Positions 1 through 10,698 of a DNA stretch of 64,000 bases are shown piece after piece (the stretch's first letter is position 1; every line of letters begins with the position of its first letter). The stretch spans positions 9,159,765 through 9,223,764 of the forward strand of contig NC_057767.1 in the NCBI RefSeq assembly GCF_010389155.1, given 5' to 3'. The translations under genes were made by a program, and so were the position numbers. Below the pieces are notes generated by a model. It saw only the letters and a program-made list of their open reading frames with translations, was not told the DNA's origin and made no database searches. The stretch comes from Erigeron canadensis (Eukaryota > Streptophyta > Magnoliopsida > Asterales > Asteraceae).

Positions 1-1
1 G

Positions 2-2284
2 TGTGGCAGGAAAGGCCACTATCAGAAGGAGTGTAGAGTCTCCTTACCCAATCCTGCTGTCTCCAAAACTAATCCTCCCAAATCTGCTGATGAATATAGG
101 AACAAATATTATCAGCTGAAGGCCAAGGTTGCTGAAACAGAGGATAAAGTTCCAGCAAAAGGACTGATTGCTGAAGAACATGATTGGGCTGACTCAGATG
201 ATTCTGATGACGATTATGTTGATGCTATGTGCCTTATGGCACTCTAGTCAGTGGGTGAACGTCACTGTGAAAAAGGTATACTCTCTTCTCTCTTCTTCAA
301 ATCAAGACTAGACCAAAATCATTGAGTCTTTATCTTGTGATCTTCAGTTCGTAGAAAGTCTACGTGCTGAACTTCAATCGAAACTTAACTCTGCTGGAGT
401 AGAGTTGAGTGAAAAATCTGAAAAACTTATGAAATTGAAGAATGTTCATGTTGAACTTCAATCTCATGAGTTGATGACTCAAAAACTTCAACTTGAGAAT
501 GAATCTCTCAAGGCTGAAGTTTCTAATCTAAAGAAGATTGTGACCTCCTGGTCAAAGGCTTCTAAATTCCATCATCAATGCTTGAGCGAACAAGTACCTG
601 CTCAAGTACAAGCAGTAATTGGTGGCAATGTTAATGCTGCTGCCTCCATTGCTGACTCCTTTTAAAGATGATGTAAAGCTTGAAGTATCCATTCCTCCAC
701 CTTGTTCGTCTTCCATCTCACCAGATGAAATGAAAAAGCGGTATTTTTGTCAAAGGACAAAATGACTATCATGCTGAGATGGACACTAAAGCTTCAGCAT
801 CTTCTAGTGATCCCTCTTCTCAAAATGCTAAAAGTACTAGTACTTCTACCAGTACTTTTAACATGTTCTCTCATCTCCCTATTGTTGGCATGTTGCCACA
901 CGAAGGGAGAGTTCAAAATTCTCCTCCAAGAACCTTCAAAGGAGATATCTCGAGTGATGGGTATGTGCCTATTGCTCCTCAGCCTCTATCTTCAAAAGGT
1001 GCTGAGCCTTTCAAAAGAAGCACCATTGCTGCTCCATATGACTATGGTATCCCTCAGTAGGACCATCATGTCGGTCAGCAAACTTCTGGTGCTAAATCTT
1101 CTCAACTTGAACCTTCTCATACAAATTCTATGTCAGAACAAGTAAATAGAAGGGTCAAGTTCGCTGATGAAAGACACCAGCAAGCACCTTCCACAAAGGG
1201 TGTACATGCTGATGTTGTATCTCATTCCTTACCCTCAAAATCAAATCTAAGGCATGTCACTGCAAAATGGGGAAGACAGCCTTCTCAGAATAGATCTGAC
1301 ACTCCTCAGCGAGGACACTTCCCTCATCAGCAGGTAAGGCCTATAACTCCTCAGCGAGGATATTTGCCTCATCAGCAAACAAGGTCTGTCAATCCTCTAC
1401 TTCCAGCACTGTCAATCCTCTACTTCCAACAAGGAGTATCTACCTCATAGGCAAATGAGGTTGATCTCTCCAAAACATCAAGTCAGATCCACAACTCCTA
1501 TTCGTAAGAATCTGCCTCAGCAGGGTAACCCTCTTCTCATCCTGCTGGGAAGCAAGCATGGACCCTGATAAGAGGACATCAGCCGCCTCAAAATCATCAT
1601 GAGGAATCCATACTTGGCCCTGCTCCTCAAATGCCCCCTCCTAAGCTTAGACAAAGGAATAAGTCCAAGTCTAAGCAAAAGAGCAAGGCTTCCTCTTCCT
1701 CATCTCCTCAAATAAATGAACTCACTCAGCGAGTGAATGATCTTTCATCTCAACTGAGGGATTTTCTCATTCAAAGTCAAGGCCAATCCTCTGAAAATAA
1801 ATGCTATCTCTGTAGCAGTAGAGGACATGTTGCTTCTGAATGTGTTCTATTCTGTCCTAAAGATGCTCCAGCAGTTGTATGTGTACCTAAAATCCCTACA
1901 GCTGCTGAAACATCTTCCTCCTCTAACAGAATCAGTGAGAACCTCTCTACTGAACCTGTTATCAGTGACTCTTCCTCTGTTACAAATTCAAGTATTGCTG
2001 ACTACATTGCTGCTCAGTGCATCGAAATTCCTCATTCTCAAAGAGTTGTTTCAAATGCTTGGGGGCAACCCTCAATGCTGGTTGAATTCAGTGCTCCTGA
2101 TGTTGTGAGCAGTTTTGCTTACTTTCATAGTAATGAAACCAGCATTCTGCCCACAAGTGAAGAAAACCCTATCCCAGTCACTGTGGGAAATCACCTCACT
2201 CTGGTAGGCGCTCTCTCTGTAGAGCCTACTTCCTCCCCTGAAGTATCTCCGGAAAATCCTGCTTACATAGGTTTGGATGAATAA
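2..2284 (+). pseudogene. gag: Sirevirus gag (partial, broken)
   Basis: The window opens inside a CCHC zinc knuckle: the last three ligands (Cys, His, Cys) are at 2-34. An acidic segment and a stop follow at 245-247. A Leu/Lys/Glu-rich coiled coil spans 312-665, and then comes a Ser/Thr/Pro-rich region. Around 1302-1391 a TPQRG..PHQQ motif is repeated in tandem. A second, complete knuckle (C-x2-C-x4-H-x4-C) lies at 1802-1843. Gag packages element RNA into cytoplasmic particles; the knuckles bind nucleic acid. Lesions seen are TAG at 245 and 1058, frame changes near 250-310, 665-748, 1405-1440 and 1530, and a frame change into pol near 2280. Two knuckles with a coiled coil between them is known from Sireviruses. 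Confidence 0.85.
1302..1433 (+). repeat. 45-nt coding repeats plus a 23-nt tandem duplication in gag
   Basis: Two 45-nt units starting with CTCCTCAGCGAGGA encode the TPQRG-PHQQ motif (about 1302-1391). Immediately after, the 23-nt block starting GTCAATCCTCTACTTCC at 1388 is repeated at 1411. Twenty-three is not a multiple of three, so this duplication by itself shifts the gag frame. Confidence 0.8.
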
Positions 2285-5200
2285 AGTAATCCTTATCCTC
2301 TTTTCATCCATGCAGGGCTCGCTAGGTAAAGGAGTGTGGTATTTGGACAGCGGCTGTTCAAAACACATGACAGGCTCAAAATCCCTGTTGGATGACTATA
2401 CTGAGGCACCTGGTCCTACAGTAGTGTTTGGTGATAACTCTACTGGCCATACTGAAGGGTATGGTCTTCTTTCTAATGGCCTCATAAAATTCTCAAAAGT
2501 TGCTTATGTAAATGGATTAAAGCATAATCTCATCAGCATAAGTCAACTATGTGATGCTGACTACAAAGTAATCCTTGATAAGCATCAAGGCACTGTAGTA
2601 AACATCAACAAGAAAGTCGTCTTGGTTGCTCCAAGAAAAAGAGATGTCTATCTTGTAGACTTCACTCCTATCAAAACTGATAGTGAGACTTGTTTCTTTG
2701 CTAAGACAGCATCTGAGTTAAATTGGTTATGGCACAAGCGTATGTCGCATGTGAATTTCAAAACCATACCTCATTGGCCAAAAAGAACCTTGTTCGTGGT
2801 CTTCCTCCTCTCTCTTTCGAAAAAGAAAGACTTTGTGGTGCTTGTGAAAAAGGCAAGTGCCATAGAGCTACTTTTAAAACTAAACAAGCCAACTCTGTTA
2901 AAAGTTGCTTTCACCTTCTTCACATGGACCTTTTTGGTCCAGTGAATGTCCAAAGTCTAAAGGGTAGCAGATACACTTTAGTAATTGTGGATGAATATTC
3001 ACGATATACTTGGACAATCTTCCTAAATTCTAAGAGTGACGCTGCTGATGAAATCATCAAATTCATTAAGAAAATGGAAAATCTCAACAGCATAAGGGTC
3101 AAAGAACTCAGAAGCGATCATGGCACTGAGTTTAGAAACCACACTCTTGAAACCTTTTGTGCTAATCAAGGGATCTCACAAAACTTCTCTTCCACTAGAA
3201 CTCTTGAGCAAAATGGTGTTGCTGAAAGGAAAAATAGAACTCTTATAGAGGCAGCACGCACTATGCTCAGTGAGTCCTCTCTTCCCAGTAGGTTTTGGGC
3301 TGAAGCAGTCAACACTGCTTGTCACACCCAAAATAGATGTCTTATTGTCAAAAGACATGACAAAACTGCTTATGAGGTTTTAAGAGGAAAGAAACCTCAA
3401 ATCAAATACTTTCATGTATTTGGATGTCCTGTCTTATTCTTAATAATAAGGATCATTTAGGAAATTTGATCCTAAAGCTGATGATGGTTACTTTGTTGGA
3501 TACTCTTCTATCAGCAAAGCTTTTAGAGTATTCAATACTCGTCTTCAAAAGGTGGATGAATCAATTCATGTCACTTTTGATGAAAGCTCTTCTGCTCTTA
3601 GAGATATCCAACCATCTTCTACTGAAGAGATCTTCAATGAGTCCATTAACCCTCCTATGGAGGATGCTGACTCATATATCGATGCTTCTTGCTCGCCTCC
3701 TCTTAATCAGCAACTCACTGAGGATAGTTCAGCAGACACTGAGCTAGAGCAAGTTGCTGCTCATATCTATACGATTGAGCCAGTTGAGCCTATCTTAAGG
3801 TCAATCCATGCAGCATCAGCCAAACCTAGATCACTGGCTGATGATATGCAAGTTGATGACTCTGCTGATGAAGAGTTTCATGATGCTTCAGCTTACACTG
3901 AAGACATGGTGTCTGCTGAGGACCCCATCATTGAAACCTTAAATCAGCCAAATTGCTCCACTGATCAAGCTTCTCTTGATCCTTCAATTACCATTGATTT
4001 CTCCTCTTATTCTTCTCCTGCTGATCCCATACAAATATCTTCCGCTGCCCCTCTAGGTTCATCAAGTGTTCCATCACTTAAATGGACTTCTAGTCATCCT
4101 GCTCACCAGATTATTGGTGATCCTCAGCAGGGCATTGTGACTAGATCAGCGACTAGAAACACATGTCTGTATGTTAATTTCTTGTCAATGATAACTCCTA
4201 AGAATATTGGAGAAGTCATGGTTGACCCATCTTGGGTTGCAGCCATGCAAGAAGAACTAACTCAATTCCAACGACAACATGTCTGGTTCTTAGTTCCTCT
4301 TCCTCCTGGCAAAGAACCCATTGGAACTAAGTGGGTTTATAGGAATAAAATGGATGAAGATGGTGTTGTTATTCGCAACAAGGCTAGGTTAGTAGCTCAA
4401 GGGTACCTTCAAGAAGAAGGAGTCGACTATGACGAAACCTTTGCACCAGTGGCTAGACTCGAATGCTTATCGAAACTTCACAGTATATCAAATGGATGTC
4501 AAGAGTGCCTTCCTAAATGGAAAACTCGAAGAAGAAGTTTATGTGGAGCAGCCACCTGGTTTTGAAGATCTAACCAAGCCAAACCACGTCTATCGTCTTT
4601 ACAAAGCATTGTATGGTCTTAAACAAGCTCCCAGAGCTTGGTATGACACTCTCTCTGAATTTCTTCTTTCTCATGAGTTTCAGCGAGGATCTATAGACTC
4701 CACCCTTTTTATCTATAGAAAGGGTGTTCATGTTCTCTATGTACAGATATATGTCGATGACATCATATTTGGATCCTCAGTAAGAAACTTTGCAACAAAT
4801 TTAGCTCACTAATGTCCTCTCATTTTGAAATGAGCATGATGGGTGAGCTAACCTTCTTCCTTGGTTTACAAATTCGCCAGCTCACTGATGGCATCTTTAT
4901 AAACCAAGAAAAATATATACGAGACATGCTGGCCAAGTTTGATATGTCTAATATTACTACTAAGTCTACTCCCATGTCTCCTCCTAACAATCTCCATGCT
5001 GACCCTGATGGTAAGCATGTGAATCCCACATTCTATCATGGAATGATTGGCTCTCTAATGTATCTCACAGCGAGTCGTCCCGACATTATGTTTGCTACTT
5101 GCCTTTGTGCAAGGTATCAAGCATCCCCAAGGGAGTCTCATCTTCTCGCTGTCAAACGTATCTTGAAGTATCTCAAAGGGACCTCCTCCTTAGGTCTCTA

Positions 5201-5707
5201 GTATCCCAAGGATTCTTCCTTTGACTTAGTTGCATACTCTGACTCTGACTATGCTGGTTGCATGTTAGATAGGAAAAGTACCAGTGGTGGATGTCAACTG
5301 TTGGGGGGAAGGCTGACTAGTTGGTCTAGTAAGAAACAACATACAGTTTCCATCTCCACTGCTGAAGCAGAGTATGTGTCTGCAGCAAGTTGTTGTGCAC
5401 AAGTCCTTTGGATGAAAAACCAACTTGCTGACTATGACCTAAATTTTTCTAAAATCCCCATTATGTGTGATAACACAAGTGCTATTGCTATCACACATAA
5501 TCCTGTTCAGCATTCCAAAACTAAACATATTGACATTAGGTATCACTTCATTCGTGATCATGTCATGAAAGGGGATGTTGAAATTACTTTATCCCCACTG
5601 ATGACCAACTTGCTGACATCTTCACTAAACCTCTAGATGAAAAGAGATTCAAGGATCTCGTCAGCAGGTTGGGTATGTTAAATGGTGATTTTACTAATCC
5701 AACATGA
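2277..5707 (+). pseudogene. pol: Ty1/copia pol: protease, integrase, RT, RNase H (broken)
   Basis: The protease catalytic DSG is at 2346-2354 in the WYLDSGCSKHMTG context. The integrase HHCC finger is split: HKRMSH lies before and CGAC after a frame change near 2770. The DDE core follows (DLFGP, SDHGTEF, NGVAERKNR) and ends near 3430, where two small indels change frame again. Reverse transcriptase shows KARLVAQG, then a short deletion with a frame change near 4455, then [20 protein letters not shown] and the YVDD catalytic box near 4750. RNase H shows YSDSDYAG, STAEAEY, CDN and HIDIRYHFI. TAG 5199-5201 replaces the Trp normally found before YPKDS. Frame changes also occur near 4800 and 5590. 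The original stop is probably TGA 5705-5707. Confidence 0.93.
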
Positions 5708-5799
5708 TCACTCATCTTTTGCTGCCCATATTCCTTTTATGAAAATGAGCAGCGACTTCTTAAGTCAAAGTTATCAGCGAGCTCTTCCTTCTACTCGCT

Positions 5800-6118
5800 G
5801 ATCCCTGTTGCTTTGGGAAAAAAGCAAAATAAAGGCAATGGAAAGCCAAAAGTTTTCATCTAGTCCAGCAGCAAACGGCTGCTGGTAAAGACGTCTAAAA
5901 TCCGTTGATCCCTGATGCTTTGGAAAAAGCATAACAAAAGTAATAGGGTGCTGAAAGTCCCTATCTAGTCCAGGAGCAAACGGCTGCTGGTAAAGACGTC
6001 TAAAATCCGTTGATCCCTGATGCTTTGGGAAAAAGCATAACAAAAGTAATAGGGTGCTGAAAGTCCCTATCTAGTCCAGCAGCAAACGGCTACTGGTAAA
6101 GACATCTAAAATCCGTTT
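5800..6118 (+). repeat. Three tandem repeats of about 106 bp, each with a CAG/CTG hairpin
   Basis: Units start at GATCCCTG (5800, 5907, 6012) and end at AAAATCCGTT. Each contains CCAGCAGC, a 5-nt loop AAACG, then GCTGCTGG (5865-5885, 5970-5990, 6076-6096). Unit 1 has a perfect 8-bp stem. Units 2 and 3 each have one mismatch, at the same base pair. Units 2 and 3 are closest to each other, while unit 1 has diverged in its first half. Sireviruses are known for conserved repeats and inverted repeats in non-coding parts; a role here is inference. Confidence 0.92.
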
Positions 6119-6516
6119 ATGGCTGACAATTTGCTAAAAATTGTTTAAATCTCATCAGCATCCATTTTTTGTACTGATAAAAACTTGGTAACCATTATTT
6201 CTTCAAAACTATACACCTCTTTAGTGGATACCTCAAGATATCCGAGTGTATTCCACTACGTATTTTTGTTAATATTATATTATATATATCCCAAACGGTT
6301 ACCTCGATTTACTCTCAAATGGGCTACTTGTACATTGTATACGCCGTATGAACTCGAGTGCAGTTGAAATCGTGGTTCCTCTGGTCACATCATACATCTC
6401 TCATACGTATATAGGTACAGTGTCCTTTTACTTCAAAATAATTTTTTTTTGCCACGTATGAAAGAGAGTACCCACTACAACTCACTTTTACAGTTATGGG
6501 ACCCATATCCATGCCA

Positions 6517-6670
6517 TATATATGCAAATCTCTTCCATTTCACTCTCTCTTACGTTCATTTCTTTCTAATAATCTTTCACATCCTCTTAAACTCTTCATA
6601 TTCTCTCAAATCTTTCTCATTTCCTTGTAATATTCATTCACTCTAATCTTTCATCACTTTCATCAAAAAA
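6517..6670 (+). promoter_or_regulatory. Promoter-like TATA box and CT-rich leader of the accessory ORF
   Basis: TATATAT at 6517-6523 is followed by about 130 nt of pyrimidine-rich DNA (TCTCTTCC, CTCTCTCTTACG, CTTTCTCATTTCC) and then ATG 6671 after a run of seven A. This resembles a plant TATA promoter with a CT-rich 5' UTR. If used, the accessory ORF would be transcribed independently of the LTR. This is inference from composition only. Confidence 0.45.
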
Positions 6671-8135
6671 ATGACTTCTTCACCAGAACAACAAAACATT
6701 TCTTATCTCAACTCTAAGGTATTTGATAATGAAGGCATAAATCCTTCTAATCAAATATCTTTCCAAGCATCAAAACTGGTCATTAAGGCCAATAACTATC
6801 TGGGATCTGTAGAGATCCCATCAAAAATAAAAGGGTACTTCTCCATGTTGGATTTCATTATGGGATGCCCAGCCAGAAAGGCCATCTACTCTGACCCAAA
6901 AGAAATGTGTGTCTACCTTCTTAGAGAGTTTTGGTGGACATGTGATTACAAGGTTGCCAGTAACACCATCACTGGAACTGTACTGAAAGGAGAACATACT
7001 ATCTCCATCTCGGTAGAATCGTTAAGAGATGCTCTTCGTCTTCCCAAACAATCGGAAGAGCATCCATATGTGGAGTTGGTCCCCATTGGAGTATGGAAGG
7101 AATGGTTGTTAACCATTGGGTATGGGACCAACACTGAACCTGCACAACCTGTGCACAGCAACCCACAGAAGAAATATCTGCCTGGTGTTTGGAGGCTGCT
7201 GTTCACCCATGTAATTCAGTGTCTGGGTGGCAACAGTGGCTCTTTTGATCAGGCCACTGCTGCACAAATGCAGATGCCTTATGCGCTGGCAAACGGTCGC
7301 AACATTGACTTTGCCAGCGTAATTTTTGAAGATTTAAAAGGGAAGGTCACTATCAAGAACAGATCAAACTCTGTCCCCTTCACTCGCTTTCTCTCACTAA
7401 TTTTCAAGAAAGAGCTGAAGGAAAAGTATCTCCCTGAAGGGCACAATTCATTCTCTCTCCCAGGTTGCAAGCTCCGTGTACAAGATTCCTGCTTGTGATC
7501 CTGAACAATTTGATTCCAAGTACGCTGTACTCACCCCTGAAATGAAACAGGTACTTTATTCTGTCAATCCTGATGTATATAGACCCAACCCTGCTGGAGC
7601 TGGTATGCTGATAATCCCCCCAGCAACCTCCAAAGCTCCCAAGAAAACCAAAACACTTTCTTCTTCTTCCACTTCACCTCCTGCTGCTGTCCCAAAACAG
7701 CAGCAGCGAGTATCAAAGGGCAAAACTACTACGGTTAAGAAGTCCTCACTGCCCAAGGACAATAGAGACCCAGCCAGCCCATCAGCAGCCTCAAAAAAGG
7801 CTGCTGACGAGAAAAAGGGTAACCGCAAGCAGCCACCTCAAAATTCTGTAGGCGAGGTTGGTGAAGATCAAGGGCCACCCCAGCCCATTAGAGTTGAGTC
7901 AACCGAATTAATCATTCCCTCTTCTTCTCAACCCTCTGAGTCGTTGTCAGCAGCCATATCACAGGTGATGCTAGAGACAACAAAATCTACGGCCGATGAT
8001 GCTTTGGTGATACAACACACTAAAGCTGAGGCACCCGGTTCCCCTACCCCTCTAAATGTTTCTGGAGAAGGGATGGCAGTTGAAGGTAGTGGTGTAGTTG
8101 AAGGAAGTGGTGTAAAGGAAGGTGAAAATATTGAA

Positions 8136-8215
<80 letters not shown>

Positions 8216-10559
8216 GAGTGATCTGGATTTGGGAGAGTTTGTGGCGGATGAATTCCAGCTGGATTCCTCCATCCAGGCTGATGAAATGGAAGCAAGTGAT
8301 ATGGAGGTGGATGAAGAGGCTGCTGCTGCTGATGGTGAAAAAGCAGCAGCCGTAAACGATAATGTAGAAGTTGCTGCTGTTGACTACATTGCAGCAGCGA
8401 CTAACGAAAGTGCACAAGAAGCTGCTGCTGATGATAATGCAGCAGCTAATACTGAAGTAATTAAGGTGCAACCTCAAGTCATGTCTGTCGATTCTCAAAT
8501 CGTTGACAGGCTGACTAGAGTTGAACACCAACTGAATGATCTCACCAAGGCTGCCACAATCGCTGTACAACTCAAAACTCATGAAGATGACAGATTGGTG
8601 AAGATCTTGGAGAACTGGTACAGCAAGCAGAATGAAAACACTGCCAGCATTGAGACAATAAAAGAAAAATCTATATCTATGGCTGCTGATCAAGAAAAAC
8701 TTCGCACCTATACAAACTCTATCAAAAAGGATCAGTAGGTCATTCGTGGGCTCTCTCGATCTCTGTGCAAAATGGGACCTGCTGTACGATTCTCAGCACA
8801 AAAAGCATGCAACAGTAGTGATTCAGCTGCTGCTGAAGTAAAAACAGTGGCCAACCTGGTTTCTCGTCTTTCCACCCAGGTTGAAGAAAACACCAAGGCT
8901 ATCAATGCCTTGGAAACCACTGTGGCCAGTCTTCCTCCTACTCAAGTTTCATTTACTGAGGAAGATCGTAAGTGCCAACAAAAATTGGAGCAAGAAGTTG
9001 GGGATATCAAGAAGATGCTGTCCCAACTTCTTCAGCAGCAGGCTGCTCCAGCAGCAACGGTGGAGGTAGTAGTTAATGATACTACCTCCAAGGGGGAGAA
9101 AGTAGATGTTGCTGTAATGGCACTTGTTAGTGAAGCAGTAAATAAAGCTGTTAATGACATTTATGAAGCTTCAGCTGACAAGATTGTAAACGAAGAAAAC
9201 ACTGTAGCGGCCATGGCCGTCAGTGAAGAAAAGGTGGATTCTCCCCCTGCTGTTACTGAGGGGGAGACGGCTGTAGAAACATCTGCTGAGGGGGAGCAAC
9301 AACTGATAGTTGCTGAAGCTCCCCAAGTTGAAGAAGAGGAAAGTCCTAATGCAGTCAGGGCAGCCTGGGAAACCGGTTTTGCACAAGAAATGGCTAGAGA
9401 CACATCCAGGGAAGTGCTCAATATTTTTCATCCTCGCTTCCTTGGAAATGCTGAAGTGTCTAGAATAACAGTAGCTCAGAGAAAGAAGCTGACTGATACC
9501 GGTTTCTTTCATCCCTCGTCGCTGACTGCACAGAATACATCCATCACATCCCCAGCAGGAAATCAATTTCAAGTCATTGATGTTTTATCAATCACTGCTG
9601 AGGGAAAGACTCAAGAGGAGGCCCTGGAGGAGCTGGATAGGCTGAAAGCTAACAAGGAAAATGAGAAGAAAAGCCTTGAATATATCAAGTAGTTGGCCCT
9701 CTTGGAGAAGGATGAGATGGATGGAGAGCAAAAAATGTTGCTAACCACTGGTGGGCCTGAAGCTCTCTACAGACAAAAGCAAGCTGATGTAGAGCAGCTA
9801 CTAAAAGAAAAAAGAGAGAAATTTGAAGAAGAAAAGGCCAGGTGGTTGAAAATAATGAATGATAGAAAAAGGCCAGAGAGAATTACAGCAGTTGAAGTTC
9901 ACAAAGCTGCCATGGGAACGAAAACCAATCTGAAGTTCCTAAGAGAAGGGCACAGTGCCCCAACTAAGATTGAAGATGTAAAAGTGACTAACTTGGGGGC
10001 TTTAGAATGGTATGAAATCTATACAATCATTAAGGATAAAAAGGCTGCCAGCTATGAACAACTTCAGGGGATGCTGAAAAGTTATTTTGAAAAGGCACTG
10101 AAGTTTGAAACAAAGTTTATGGCAGACCTTCCCATGCTGAGAGCAGTCTTCGGGTCTCCAGCAGCTGTATCCTCCTCAGCAGGCAGGCGTGTCCTAAAAA
10201 GAAAGCTTGCTGCACAACCCTTGCCTGCTGACCTCCCTCCTATCTCTGGTGATGCAGCATTAAACCTAAGGCTTCCTCCCAGGTGCTCTTTTGAAGAAGG
10301 GAAAATTCTTGAAGAACCTGCTGGCATTTTCTTTCAAAACTTCAGAAATGATCAACTCTTTTTTAGGCTGGCAGAACTTGAACAAGCATCCACTGGTTTC
10401 CTGATCAGCATCAGAAGAAGATTTGCAAAGATGATCAGTGCTCGCTCAGTAATCAGCAGGATTGATGAAGAATTAATGAAGCCAGCAAGAAGAGATGATC
10501 CAGTACTTAGAATTGCCAAGTAGGAAGATGCCTGGGAGATAGAGGCTGCAAATCTTTAG
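6671..10559 (+). pseudogene. Sirevirus 3' accessory (env-like position) ORF, about 1,290 codons, lightly damaged
   Basis: A single long reading frame in pol sense lies between pol and the 3' LTR. Residues 1-270 look globular. They include an FWWTCDY patch and a WRLLFTHVIQCLGG-SGSFDQ patch, which I recognise from hypothetical proteins beside copia pol in Asteraceae (memory, not a search). Next come a Ser/Pro/Lys-rich low-complexity part, an Asp26 run (8136-8213), Ala/Glu-rich stretches, two coiled-coil stretches (about 8500-9060 and 9600-9900) and a basic C-terminus. Lesions are one 1-nt shift near 7465-7480, TAG 8736-8738 and TAG 9690-9692. TAG 10521-10523 may also be a decayed sense codon, since the frame runs on to TAG 10557-10559. 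No signal peptide or membrane segment is evident, so envelope function is unproven; a structural or host-interaction role is possible. Confidence 0.8.
8136..8213 (+). repeat. (GAT)26 microsatellite coding for 26 Asp in a row
   Basis: Twenty-six uninterrupted GAT codons lie in the accessory ORF frame, flanked by Glu codons and followed by an acidic SDLDLGEF stretch. Pure trinucleotide runs of this length are slippage-prone, so length probably varies between copies. Long apparent His, Ile, Met and Ser runs in other frames are shadows of this repeat. Confidence 0.97.
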
Positions 10560-10688
10560 ATGTCTATTTTTCAAAAGCTTTATGCTCAACTTGTAATCCA
10601 TTTTAATGATATAAAAGACATCTTCAGCCCATATTAATTCTTACCTGTCTAAAGTAATTTTTTCATCCAGCAAGTCTCCTCAGCTAAT

Positions 10689-10697
10689 AGGGGGAGA
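10689..10697 (+). promoter_or_regulatory. Polypurine tract of the Sirevirus
   Basis: AGGGGGAGA is followed by T and then TGTTAAGTC, the LTR start. The tract primes plus-strand DNA synthesis in LTR retrotransposons, and its position directly before the TG of the LTR is canonical. Confidence 0.85.
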
Positions 10698-10698
10698 T

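Larger units (their letters stand above)
5708..6670 (+). other. Sirevirus spacer between pol and the accessory ORF
   Basis: This 963-bp non-coding stretch has two parts. The left part holds three hairpin-bearing repeats (5800-6118). The right part is AT-rich with TATA-like runs near 6275-6290 and 6517-6523 and a CT-rich leader running to the accessory-ORF ATG. I see no coding frame linking pol to the downstream ORF. Confidence 0.8.

Noticed and set aside
2277..2320. Possible intron at the gag/pol junction (CATGCAG|GG acceptor)
   Set aside because: The nearest upstream GT would give an intron of only about 30 nt, too short for plant splicing. A decayed frameshift is simpler.
8044..8693. Long His, Ile, Ser and Met runs in open frames on both strands
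   Set aside because: They are shadows of the (GAT)26 microsatellite and not separate genes.
8736..9692. Programmed TAG readthrough in the accessory ORF
   Set aside because: The bases after both TAGs (GTC, TTG) do not match the CAR-YYA context known from plant viral readthrough, and other TAGs in the element look like plain decay.
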